In this document: piece by piece, positions 44,228 through 52,317 of the stretch
Layout of the letters: each line of letters opens with the position of its first letter
Numbering within the stretch: the stretch's first letter is position 1
Translations under genes and position numbers: made by a program
From: Ferrimonas kyonanensis DSM 18153
GTDB taxonomy: Bacteria > Pseudomonadota > Gammaproteobacteria > Enterobacterales > Shewanellaceae
Reading direction: 5' to 3'
Assembly: GCF_000425405.1 (NCBI RefSeq)
Contig: NZ_AUDJ01000001.1
Span: forward strand, 248,001 to 312,000
DNA: 64,000 nt
The notes under the pieces: generated by a model
Databases searched by the model: none
Told to the model about the DNA's origin: nothing
The model's input: the letters and a program-made list of their open reading frames with translations, nothing else

Positions 44228-45289
44228 ATGCGAATTTTGTACGGCATACAAGGCACAGGCAACGGTCACCTGACCCGGGGACGGGTGATGGCTCCGGCAT
44301 TGGCCGATGAGGGCATCGAGGTCGACTACCTGTTTTCCGGCCGCCCCCGGCAGCAGTACTTCGATATGCAGCCCTTTGGGGATTTCCAATGCCGCACCGG
44401 CTTGTCGTTTGCCACCCGGGATGGCGGCGTCGACATGTGGCAGACCTGCCGCGCCAATCGTCCGGGCGTCTTCTGGAGCGATGTGCGGAACCTGGATCTG
44501 AGCGACTATGACCTGGTGTTGAACGATTTCGAACCCATCAGTGCCTGGGCGGCTCGGCGTCAGGGTAAGGAGTGCATCAGCGTCAGTCATCAGAATGCCT
44601 TTCAACACGATGTGCCGGTGGCGGGACAGCGTTGGCTGGACAAGCTGATCATGAGCAAGTTTGCCCCGGCCTCCATCCACCTGGGCTGTCATTGGCACCA
44701 CTTTGGCTGCGATCTGCTGCCGCCCTTTATCGAGCCCCCTCACGAGCAGGTGGCCGAGGTGGGGCATGTGCTGGTGTACCTGCCGTTCGAGGAGCCGGCG
44801 GCCATCGCCACTCTGCTACGTGCGGTGCCTGAGGTGCAATTCCAGGTGTATCACGGCCAGCCGGCACCGGCGTCACTGCCGGCCCACGTGCACTGGAACC
44901 GCTTCGATCGCCAGGGGTTTCAGCGTCACCTCGGTGGCTGTTCCGGGGTGATCTGTTCCGCCGGATTTGAACTGGTGTCTGAGGCGCTGGTGTTGGGCAA
45001 AAAGCTGTTGTTAAAGCCGTTGAAAGGCCAGTTTGAGCAACAGTCCAATGCGCTGGCTCTGGAGTTGTTGGGCGCGGCAACCGTGATGGACAATGGGGGC
45101 CGCCATGAACTCAAAACCTGGCTCGCCAGCAGCGCCTGTGAGCCCATCCATTACCCTCAGATGGGGCGACTGTTGGCCCGCTGGTTGAAGCAGGGGCAGT
45201 GGCAGGATGTGTCGGCCTTGTGTCGGGAAGCCTGGACGCAGGCTCGGCTGCCGGAAAGCTGGCAGCATAAATGGGCCTACGCCTATTAA
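44228..45289 (+). CDS. Glycosyltransferase-like protein of the MJ1255/VC2487 family
   Basis: A 353-residue GT-B fold protein. It begins RILYGIQGTGNGHLTRG, the MJ1255/VC2487 family opening, which resembles the MurG/UDP-glycosyltransferase N-terminus. The donor-binding part is CSGVICSAGFELVSEALVLGKKLLLKPLKGQFEQ (in several stretches), with a GxE-type sugar-nucleotide site. Family members are often annotated as conserved hypothetical. Start ATG 44228 has AGGA seven bases upstream; ATG 44225 is also possible. Linked to the PAP2 phosphatase. Sugar and acceptor unknown. Confidence 0.82.
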   Translation: MRILYGIQGTGNGHLTRGRVMAPALADEGIEVDYLFSGRPRQQYFDMQPFGDFQCRTGLSFATRDGGVDMWQTCRANRPGVFWSDVRNLDLSDYDLVLNDFEPISAWAARRQGKECISVSHQNAFQHDVPVAGQRWLDKLIMSKFAPASIHLGCHWHHFGCDLLPPFIEPPHEQVAEVGHVLVYLPFEEPAAIATLLRAVPEVQFQVYHGQPAPASLPAHVHWNRFDRQGFQRHLGGCSGVICSAGFELVSEALVLGKKLLLKPLKGQFEQQSNALALELLGAATVMDNGGRHELKTWLASSACEPIHYPQMGRLLARWLKQGQWQDVSALCREAWTQARLPESWQHKWAYAY

Positions 45290-45313
45290 AAGAGGAGCCG
45301 TCTGGCTCCTCTT
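45288..45313. terminator. Bidirectional terminator, glycosyltransferase / DUF971 gene
   Basis: AAAAGAGGAGCC-gtct-GGCTCCTCTTTT: a 12-bp perfect stem with A and T runs at its ends; it overlaps the glycosyltransferase stop codon and serves both convergent genes. Confidence 0.93.
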
Positions 45314-45317
45314 TTAT

Positions 45318-45707
45318 TTACTTATCGCTGTAGTGAATCTTGACGTCCAGCAGCGGCTCTCGGCTGCCTTTGGCGGCCTTGAGGCGGGTGAGGTAGTCCT
45401 CCCACATCTGGCCCTGATTCATGGCAAAACTGTACAGCACATCCCAGGAGTAGAGGCCACTGTCGTGGCCATCATCGAACACCAGTTTGACCGCGTACTT
45501 GCCCACTGGCTCGATCTTGTTGATGTTCACTTCCCGTTTATTGGTGACCAACTGGGGGTTGCCGTGGCCGTGCACCTCCGCAGAGGGTGAGCAGACTCGC
45601 AGCAGCTCGCAGGCCAGCTGGGCGGTTTCGCCTGTTTCGAACTCGACCTCCAGAACCCGTGACGTGCGCTTCAGTTTCAGCTTGGTGACTTTTGGTGCCT
45701 GACGCAT
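45318..45707 (-). CDS. DUF971 / gamma-butyrobetaine-hydroxylase-like N-terminal domain protein
   Basis: A 129-residue protein. The RVLEVEFETGETAQLACELLRV segment and the INKIEPVGKYAVKLVFDDGHDSGLYSWD segment are typical of this small domain. In eukaryotes the domain forms part of a hydroxylase and binds a zinc ion; in bacteria it stands alone and its role is not known. It lies directly downstream of hslU on the same strand, an arrangement also seen in related gammaproteobacteria. No promoter between; probably part of the hslVU operon. Confidence 0.88.
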   Translation of the reverse strand: MRQAPKVTKLKLKRTSRVLEVEFETGETAQLACELLRVCSPSAEVHGHGNPQLVTNKREVNINKIEPVGKYAVKLVFDDGHDSGLYSWDVLYSFAMNQGQMWEDYLTRLKAAKGSREPLLDVKIHYSDK

Positions 45708-45724
45708 GGCAAACCTCGTTGTAG

Positions 45725-47053
45725 TTACAGGATAAAGCGAGACAAATCTTCGTTCTCAACCAGCATGTCCAGGTGGTCATTGACGTACTTGGCATCGATG
45801 GTCAGGGTGTCACCGCTCTTGTCGGAGGCCTCAAACGAGATCTCTTCCATCAATTTTTCCATCACCGTGTGCAGGCGGCGGGCACCGATGTTTTCGGTGC
45901 GTTCGTTGACCTGCCAGGCGGCTTCAGCAATGCGCTTAATGCCATCATCGGTAAACTGAATGGCAACCCCTTCGGTGGCCATCAGGGCGCGGTACTGCTC
46001 GGTCAGGCTGGCGTTGGGCTCGGTCAGAATGCGAATGAAATCGTCCGCAGACAGGGCTTCCAGTTCCACCCGAATCGGCAGGCGTCCCTGAAGCTCCGGA
46101 ATCAAGTCCGATGGTTTGGCCAGCTGGAAGGCGCCGGAGGCGATAAACAGGATGTGGTCGGTTTTGACCATGCCGTGCTTGGTGTTGACGGTACAGCCTT
46201 CCACCAGTGGCAGCAAGTCACGCTGAACCCCTTCGCGGGACACGTCCGGGCCTGAGCTTTCGCCGCGCTTACAGATCTTGTCGATCTCATCCAGGAACAC
46301 GATGCCGTTCTGTTCTACCGCGTCGATGGCTTTCTCTTTCAACTCTTCCGGATTCACCAGTTTCGCGGCTTCCTCTTCCACCATCAGCTTGAGGGCTTCG
46401 GAGACTTTCATCTTGCGGCGCTTGCTGGGTTGATTGCCCATGTTCTGGAACATCGACTGCAGCTGGTTGGCCATCTCTTCCATTCCCGGTGGGGTCATGA
46501 TCTCGACGCCCATTGGGGATTGAGACACGTCGATCTCGATCTCTTTGTCGTTCAACTGGCCTTCGCGCAGTTTCTTGCGGAAGGTCTGGCGAGTGGCGTT
46601 GTCGCTGCTGCTCTTGTCCTGGGACCACTCGTCGCGGGGCTTGGGAAGCAGGGCGTCCAGTACTCGCTCTTCGGCCGCTTCTTCGGCGCGGAAGCGATTG
46701 CGCTCCACTTCGTGTTCCCGGGTCATCTTGATGGCGGAGTCGGTCAGATCGCGAATGATCTGCTCAACCTCTTTGCCCACGTAACCCACCTCGGTGAATT
46801 TGGTGGCTTCGACCTTGATGAACGGCGCCTTGGCCAGCTTGGCCAGGCGGCGGGCAATTTCAGTCTTACCCACACCGGTTGGGCCGATCATCAGGATGTT
46901 TTTCGGGGTCACTTCCTGGCGCAGTTCGTTGTCCAGTTGCATACGGCGCCAGCGGTTACGTAGGGCGATGGCCACCGCCTTTTTGGCATCGTTCTGACCG
47001 ATGATGTGACTGTTGAGTTCGGAAACAATTTCTCTTGGCGTCATTTCAGACAT
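45725..47053 (-). CDS. hslU: ATP-dependent protease ATPase subunit HslU
   Basis: A 442-residue AAA+ unfoldase that feeds HslV. It begins [20 protein letters not shown]. Walker [18 protein letters not shown], Walker [12 protein letters not shown], the central I-domain rich in charge, and sensor 2 ([15 protein letters not shown]). The C-terminal EDLSRFIL inserts into HslV, as in E. coli (length 443). Five bases separate it from hslV. Under the same heat-shock promoter as hslV. Confidence 0.98.
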   Translation of the reverse strand: MSEMTPREIVSELNSHIIGQNDAKKAVAIALRNRWRRMQLDNELRQEVTPKNILMIGPTGVGKTEIARRLAKLAKAPFIKVEATKFTEVGYVGKEVEQIIRDLTDSAIKMTREHEVERNRFRAEEAAEERVLDALLPKPRDEWSQDKSSSDNATRQTFRKKLREGQLNDKEIEIDVSQSPMGVEIMTPPGMEEMANQLQSMFQNMGNQPSKRRKMKVSEALKLMVEEEAAKLVNPEELKEKAIDAVEQNGIVFLDEIDKICKRGESSGPDVSREGVQRDLLPLVEGCTVNTKHGMVKTDHILFIASGAFQLAKPSDLIPELQGRLPIRVELEALSADDFIRILTEPNASLTEQYRALMATEGVAIQFTDDGIKRIAEAAWQVNERTENIGARRLHTVMEKLMEEISFEASDKSGDTLTIDAKYVNDHLDMLVENEDLSRFIL

Positions 47054-47058
47054 GGCGA

Positions 47059-47589
47059 TTAACCCTTGCTTGGAAGTTCTTCAACGGTGTGGTTCTGGTT
47101 AGTGAATACACAGATATCACCGGCGATGGTCAGGGCCTTTTCGCAGATCTCGCGGGCACCCAGATCGGTATTTTGCAACAGCGCCTGGGCGGCTGCCTGA
47201 GCGAAGTTGCCTCCTGAGCCGATGGCCACCAGATCGTGCTCCGGCTCTACCACGTCGCCGTTACCGGAAATCAGCAGGCTGGTTTCCTCGTCCGCTACGA
47301 TAAGCATAGCTTCCAGTTTCTGCAGGGAGCGTTCGGTTCGCCAGGCTTTCGCCAGCTCGACGGCCGCTCGGGTCAACTGGCCCTGATGGGCGTTGAGTTT
47401 GGCTTCCAGTAACTCAAACAGGGTAAAGGCATCGGCAGTGGCACCTGCGAATCCGGCCAGCACTTTGCCGCCGTTCAGCAGCCGCACTTTGCGGGCGTTC
47501 CCTTTCATTACCGTGTTGCCCAGGGATACCTGGCCATCTCCGGCGATGACTACTTTGTCGCCGCGGCGAACCGATACAATGGTGGTCAT
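47059..47589 (-). CDS. hslV: ATP-dependent protease catalytic subunit HslV
   Basis: A 176-residue threonine protease of the proteasome-beta fold. The mature N-terminal nucleophile is Thr in [20 protein letters not shown] (Met removed). Other core residues: Lys in [19 protein letters not shown] and [11 protein letters not shown]-like [18 protein letters not shown]. Length as in E. coli HslV (176). Active as a dodecamer with HslU; degrades misfolded proteins and SulA-like substrates. Preceded by a sigma-32-type promoter. Confidence 0.98.
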   Translation of the reverse strand: MTTIVSVRRGDKVVIAGDGQVSLGNTVMKGNARKVRLLNGGKVLAGFAGATADAFTLFELLEAKLNAHQGQLTRAAVELAKAWRTERSLQKLEAMLIVADEETSLLISGNGDVVEPEHDLVAIGSGGNFAQAAAQALLQNTDLGAREICEKALTIAGDICVFTNQNHTVEELPSKG

Positions 47590-47656
47590 AGTGATTCCTT
47601 TTTGCGTTCCGGGCCAGGCCCGGCTCTGGAAGTCGAATGTCTGTTGTTAGCAGTAA

Positions 47657-47686
47657 ATGTGGGGACAGTAATGGCCGGCTTCAACC
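47657..47686 (-). promoter_or_regulatory. Sigma-32 (heat-shock) type promoter of hslVU
   Basis: On the minus strand GTTGAAG, a 14-base gap, then CCCCACAT. The RpoH consensus is CTTGAAA-N13 to 17-CCCCATNT, so the match is good at both elements. It lies about 70 bases before the hslV start. hslVU is RpoH-dependent in E. coli. Confidence 0.75.
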
Positions 47687-47738
47687 CTAAAATCGGTCTC
47701 GGCCAAGATTTGTGACATAAAAACGGTGTTTGAGTGGC

Positions 47739-49148
47739 CTAAGGAAGCGGTGGCAGCAGCAGCGCCCGGTTGCCGTTGTGAATGTACAACAGCGCCGTCA
47801 ACACCACCGCATGGGTATTAAGGTTACTGCTGGAGTTGACCGTTCCGTCTTGATAGCGGCCGGTCAGCCAGCCTGTGGGGCGGTACAGCGCTCGGGCCTG
47901 ATGCCACAACTCGGTGCCGAAGTCGTCGTCACTGAGTACCGCCCAGCTGAGGGCGCACTTGGCGCTCAATACCTGGACGGTGTCGGTGGCCTGGCCGCGG
48001 TAGTCGGTGCTGTGCCAGGGCTGGTCGGCAAAGCTGAGGTTGTTGTACAGGAACCAGGGAGGATGATTGCTGGCGTCTTCACCAAAACACCACAGCCGCT
48101 GCTGTTGTTGCCATTGGCGTCGGTGGATCTCGAGAATCTGCTGTCCCTCCTGGCGCAGTTGTCCCAACTCCAGCTGCGCCAGGTAGAAGGGGTCGCTGGT
48201 GAGAAACGGCAGATTGCGCCGATCCAGTGGCAATCGAATCCCCATTAGCTGGCCGGTTGGCAGTCGGCTATAGTCGAACGCCGTGTGCGTCTCCAGTTGC
48301 CACTGTGCCAGCCCGGCCGCGGCGTATTGCTCGTAGCCATAGCGCCCCTCCTGATAGCGTCGCTCCCGCCCCTGGTGGTAACGGGCGCCAATCAATTCTC
48401 CCTGATGCACCAGGTGCGACAGTTGCCAACGCTGGGTGATGGCGGTTATCTGGCTGCGAAACTGTGGGTGCCGGCGGTCGATGATCGCCAGCCAGGTGAG
48501 GGTGCGGGCGATGTCCAGTACCGACCAGCCGTTGCCGTGGCGGTCGCTGTCATGGGCCGGTTGACCGCTGTCGGTGCGATAGCTGCGGGCCGGCAGCAGA
48601 TCGTCATACAGCGGCATGGTGGCCAGGGTGGTCAGCAGGGTGGACAATCGCTGTTGAAACTGGGACGGGGTGATCAGCCCCAACTCGGCGGCGGCCACGG
48701 TCCCGGCCAGGGCGCTGCCAACGTCCCAGAGTGTGGTCTCTTTGTAACCGTAAACGGAGTTGATCATGCCGGTATCGGCCTGGTACTGACTGGAAAAATA
48801 GCGCCAGGCTGATTGTGCCATCTGGCGATGAATCGGCAGCAAGCGGGCAAAGCGCGGCTGATCGGAGGCCCGTTGCGAGCGATCCTGAGGTAAGGGGGAT
48901 GGGGTCAGTCCTTGGGTGATCACCTTTGAGGTGGGTGCCGGGACGTTGGCCGGCGTGACGCTGCGGCTCAGTTGAGCGCTGCCAGACAGTCGGGGGGCGT
49001 TGACATCGCCGCTGGCGGGCGAGACCCGGGCCGAGGCCTGCGCCTTGCTGGACAACCGCATGGGGGACGGATCTGCGCTGGACGGCGGATCGTCATTGGC
49101 CGCCCCGGGCAGCCATACCAGGGTCAGCATCAGGCACCAAAGTCGCAT
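47739..49148 (-). CDS. Secreted DUF3131 protein, glucoamylase-like fold
   Basis: A 469-residue protein with a signal peptide (MRLWCLMLTLVWLPGAA), a Ser/Pro/Ala-rich low-complexity linker (about 20-95), and a DUF3131 domain: AWRYFSSQYQADTGMINSVYGYKETTLWDVGSALAG (in two stretches) and NLNTHAVVLTALLYIHNG. Such domains have an alpha/alpha-barrel with glycoside-hydrolase-like appearance; polysaccharide processing is inference. It lies between the DTW gene and hslV, where related genomes usually have ftsN directly before hslV. No catalytic residue is assigned. Confidence 0.82.
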   Translation of the reverse strand: MRLWCLMLTLVWLPGAANDDPPSSADPSPMRLSSKAQASARVSPASGDVNAPRLSGSAQLSRSVTPANVPAPTSKVITQGLTPSPLPQDRSQRASDQPRFARLLPIHRQMAQSAWRYFSSQYQADTGMINSVYGYKETTLWDVGSALAGTVAAAELGLITPSQFQQRLSTLLTTLATMPLYDDLLPARSYRTDSGQPAHDSDRHGNGWSVLDIARTLTWLAIIDRRHPQFRSQITAITQRWQLSHLVHQGELIGARYHQGRERRYQEGRYGYEQYAAAGLAQWQLETHTAFDYSRLPTGQLMGIRLPLDRRNLPFLTSDPFYLAQLELGQLRQEGQQILEIHRRQWQQQQRLWCFGEDASNHPPWFLYNNLSFADQPWHSTDYRGQATDTVQVLSAKCALSWAVLSDDDFGTELWHQARALYRPTGWLTGRYQDGTVNSSSNLNTHAVVLTALLYIHNGNRALLLPPLP

Positions 49149-49188
49149 CCTTGCTCATTCAATGAAGTGGAGATAGCCTGAGTGTAGC

Positions 49189-49794
49189 TCAGTTTTTCTT
49201 TTGGTAACGGTGTTTTACGTCGTCGGGCATGTGGGCCAACTGGCTGGCTTTGAGGGCGTCAAAGGCGGTAAACAACGGCCCGGTATCGCAGCGATCGATG
49301 CCATTGAGACCATGGGCGATGGCCTCCAGTGTCGACAGGCTGTCCGGGCGGCGCGCCTTGCGAATCTGGTAATCGCCGGCGGGCACTTCGGCGAAACTCA
49401 GCTTGGGTAAGGCCTGCAGCCAGGGGTTGAGTTGCAACAGTCGATAGACCTTCTTCCAGGTGCCATCGAGAACCAGCAGGTTCAGCGGAGCACTGTCCCG
49501 GCCCAGGGTTTCCATGGCGGTGGCATCGTCGCCGGGGTACAGCAGGTAACTGGGACGATCGCTGTCGGCCAGCTGTTGTCGTAACCGGGCAAAATCCTCA
49601 GGGTGCTCGCCAGGCCAAAGCTGTCCCTGGTCCAGGCACAGCAGGCTGAGGGTGGCGGTCCCCTTGGCGGCATTCGCCTCGGAAGGGTGCTGCAGAATGT
49701 GAATCGGATGCCGGTTGTGCACCGGCGCAGTGGCGGCGCACAGGCACACTTTTTGTGGTCGCTGGCAGCGGGGGCAGGTTGGGCGTTTGCTCAT
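49189..49794 (-). CDS. DTW-domain tRNA-uridine aminocarboxypropyltransferase
   Basis: A 201-residue DTW-domain protein. N-terminal Cys pairs CPRCQRP and VCLC bind zinc; the DTW-type motif appears as LLVLDGTWKKVYRL, and the later YQIRKARRPDSLSTLEA segment is also conserved. E. coli TapT (YfiP) is a relative that adds the acp group to uridine 47 of several tRNAs using SAM. Lies between DUF3131 and ftsN; separated from ftsN by a terminator. Identity of the tRNA position is inferred. Confidence 0.88.
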   Translation of the reverse strand: MSKRPTCPRCQRPQKVCLCAATAPVHNRHPIHILQHPSEANAAKGTATLSLLCLDQGQLWPGEHPEDFARLRQQLADSDRPSYLLYPGDDATAMETLGRDSAPLNLLVLDGTWKKVYRLLQLNPWLQALPKLSFAEVPAGDYQIRKARRPDSLSTLEAIAHGLNGIDRCDTGPLFTAFDALKASQLAHMPDDVKHRYQKKN

Positions 49795-49805
49795 AACTCG
49801 GTATC

Positions 49806-49836
49806 GAAAAAAAGGGCCACCCTAGGGTAGCCCTTA
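49806..49836 (-). terminator. Terminator after the FtsN-type gene
   Basis: On the minus strand AAGGGCTACCC-ta-GGGTGGCCCTT then a run of seven T. It separates the ftsN-argS unit from the DTW gene. Confidence 0.88.
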
Positions 49837-49844
49837 TTGCTGGA

Positions 49845-50405
49845 TCAGTTCCACAACCAGATCTGGCAGCCGTTGATGCCGCCACGCTGGATCTTGTGGC
49901 GCTCGCTCTCGGCCACGCGTTTGCGTTCGTAGGGACCGAGTACCACTCGGAACCAGACGCCGTTGCTGCCGGTGGTGCGCCGAACCTGAGACTCCATCCC
50001 CATAAAGGCGATCTTGGCTTTCATGGCTTCGGCCTGGCTCTGTTTGCGGAACGAGCCGCACTGCATCTGGTAGGGGCCACCCAGTTCCTGTTTCGGCACC
50101 TCAACCTCGACCTCTTTCTCAGGCAGGGTCTCGATGTACTCCCAGGTTTCCTGTGGTTTCTCCGGCAGGGCCGGTTCGGGCTTGCTGGGCTTGGTCGTCG
50201 GCTGCGGCACCGGCACGACCACCGGGGCTTCGGTGACCGGTTGGTCTTCCGATGCTCCCTGAATCGACCAGAGGAAATAGCCAAAACCGCCGATCAGGGC
50301 GATCACCAGCACCAGTTTCAGCCAGGGAAAGGCCGGTTTGGCTGCGGCTTTGCGGCCTTTGGCGCGCGGCTTGCGGCCGCGCTTGGCGTAGTCCCGGGTA
50401 GCCAT
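49845..50405 (-). CDS. ftsN: SPOR-domain cell-division protein, FtsN-like
   Basis: A 186-residue bitopic membrane protein. A basic N-terminus (ATRDYAKRGRKPRAKGRKAAAK) with one TM helix (about 30-48), a Pro/Glu-rich periplasmic linker, and a C-terminal SPOR domain (YQMQCGSFRKQSQAEAMKAKIAFMG, VWFRVVLGPYERKRVAES, in two parts) that binds denuded septal glycan. Position between argS and the hslVU region fits ftsN. It is much shorter than E. coli FtsN (319 residues) and short for the family, so other SPOR proteins cannot be excluded. Three bases after argS. Confidence 0.85.
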   Translation of the reverse strand: MATRDYAKRGRKPRAKGRKAAAKPAFPWLKLVLVIALIGGFGYFLWSIQGASEDQPVTEAPVVVPVPQPTTKPSKPEPALPEKPQETWEYIETLPEKEVEVEVPKQELGGPYQMQCGSFRKQSQAEAMKAKIAFMGMESQVRRTTGSNGVWFRVVLGPYERKRVAESERHKIQRGGINGCQIWLWN

Positions 50406-50408
50406 GGA

Positions 50409-52157
50409 TTACATGCGCTCCAGGGTGTTGATGCCCAGCAGGCCCAGGCCGACCTTGAGGGTGTTGGCGGTGGCCAGGCACAGGCGCAGGCGGCTGGCTT
50501 TGACGTCGTCGGCGACGTCGTCCTTGTTGATGGGGCAGGCCTCGTAGAAGCTCATGAAGGCACCGGCCAGCTCAAACAGGTAGGTACACATCAGGTGAGG
50601 AGCACCCTTGGCGGCAACGCCATGAACCACGTCGTTCAGCTGCACCAGCTTCTGCGCCAGTGCTTCCTCTTTATCGTGCTCGAGGGTGATGCTGCCATTG
50701 AGGTCGGCGGCGTTGACACCGGCCTTGCGGAAGATCGACTGAATGCGGCTGTAGGCATACAGCATGTACGGGGCGGTGTTGCCTTCAAAGGTCAACATGT
50801 TGTCCCAGTCGAAGACGTAATCGGTGGTGCGGTTCTTGGACAGATCCGAGTATTTCACCGATGCCATGGCCACGGTGGTGGCGATGGTGTCCAGCTCCTC
50901 AGCCTGCAGATCCGGGTTCTTGTCACCGATCAGCTTGATGGCGCGCTGATGGGCTTCTTCCAGCAGATCGGCCAGTTTCACCGTACCGCCGCTGCGGGTT
51001 TTGAACGGCTTGCCGTCCTTGCCCAGCATCATGCCAAAGGCGCAGTGCTCGGTGGTGGTTGTGTCAGGCAGGTAACCGGCCTTACGGGCGATCAGCCAGG
51101 CTTGTTGCAGGTGCTGAGCCTGACGGGAATCGATAAAGTACAGGATGCGGTCGGCGGAAAAGGTGTCGACCCGGTACTTGGCGGCGGCGATGTCGGTGGT
51201 GGTGTACAGGAAGCCACCGTCGCGCTTACGGATAATCACCCCCATGGGGTTGCCGTCTTTGCCCTTGTACTCATCGAGGAAGACCACGGTGGCGCCGTCG
51301 TCTTCTACCGCCAGGCCTTGCTGGGTCAGGTCGGCGACCACTTCTGGCAGCAGGGCGTTGTACAGGCTTTCCCCCATGACGTCGTCATTGCTCAGGGACA
51401 CGTTGAGGCGGTCGTAGATGGCCTGGTTCTGAGCCATGGTGATGTCCACCAGCTTCTTCCACATGGTGCGGCAGTACTCGTCGCCGCCCTGCAGTTTGAC
51501 CACGTAGTTACGGGCACGCTCGGCGAAGGCGTCGTCTTCGTCGTAGTGCTTCTTGGCTTCGCGGTAGAAGGCTTCCAGATCGGACAGGTCCATATCGGAG
51601 GCGCTTTCGTTCTCCATCTTCTCCAGGTAGGCGATCAGCATGCCGAACTGGGTGCCCCAGTCGCCGATGTGGTTGGCGCGAATCACCTTGTGACCCAGGA
51701 ACTCCAGGGTACGGGTGACGGCGTCACCGATGACGGTGGAGCGGATGTGGTGCACCGCCATCTCTTTGGCGACGTTTGGCGCCGAGTAGTCGGTCACGAT
51801 GGTCTGAGGTGCAGCGACGGCGGCCACATTGGCGCGGCTGTCGGTGGCAATGGTTTCGATCTGCTTGCCGAGCCAGCCGGCATCGAGGAAGAAGTTGATG
51901 AAACCGGGGCCGGCGATCTCAACCTTGGACACCAGTTCCGAGGCCGGCAGGGTGTCGATGATCAGTTGCGCCAGTTCACGGGGATTCTTCTTGGCAGGCT
52001 TGGCCAGCATCATGGCCAGGTTGGTGGCCAGGTCGCCGTGGCTTTTGTCCCGGGTTCGGTCTACCTGAACGCGAGGCGCAGCCTCGGCTGGAATGTGGCC
52101 ATTCTCTTTCAGGAGAGTGACAGTCTGTTCAAGTAACTGCTGGATATGTTCTTTCAT
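50409..52157 (-). CDS. argS: Arginyl-tRNA synthetase
   Basis: A 582-residue class I synthetase. N-terminal tRNA-binding domain [16 protein letters not shown]; the HIGH-type motif lies in [17 protein letters not shown]; the KMSKS-equivalent loop is [17 protein letters not shown]; the all-alpha anticodon domain ends HxR...M. Length matches E. coli ArgS (577). It probably shares a transcript with the FtsN-like gene three bases downstream. Confidence 0.98.
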   Translation of the reverse strand: MKEHIQQLLEQTVTLLKENGHIPAEAAPRVQVDRTRDKSHGDLATNLAMMLAKPAKKNPRELAQLIIDTLPASELVSKVEIAGPGFINFFLDAGWLGKQIETIATDSRANVAAVAAPQTIVTDYSAPNVAKEMAVHHIRSTVIGDAVTRTLEFLGHKVIRANHIGDWGTQFGMLIAYLEKMENESASDMDLSDLEAFYREAKKHYDEDDAFAERARNYVVKLQGGDEYCRTMWKKLVDITMAQNQAIYDRLNVSLSNDDVMGESLYNALLPEVVADLTQQGLAVEDDGATVVFLDEYKGKDGNPMGVIIRKRDGGFLYTTTDIAAAKYRVDTFSADRILYFIDSRQAQHLQQAWLIARKAGYLPDTTTTEHCAFGMMLGKDGKPFKTRSGGTVKLADLLEEAHQRAIKLIGDKNPDLQAEELDTIATTVAMASVKYSDLSKNRTTDYVFDWDNMLTFEGNTAPYMLYAYSRIQSIFRKAGVNAADLNGSITLEHDKEEALAQKLVQLNDVVHGVAAKGAPHLMCTYLFELAGAFMSFYEACPINKDDVADDVKASRLRLCLATANTLKVGLGLLGINTLERM

Positions 52158-52317
52158 CGCGACACCGAAAAACTCTATGGGGACAGGCCGGATAACGGCT
52201 GATAATCAAACCGCACATTTTAGCGCCTAAAGCGCCTAATACCAACGCTTTGTTTGCCCGGTAACCGAGTTTATTGTCGTTGTGAGTCAGTGGCGGTGAT
52301 TTTGCTTCAGTAGCGGC

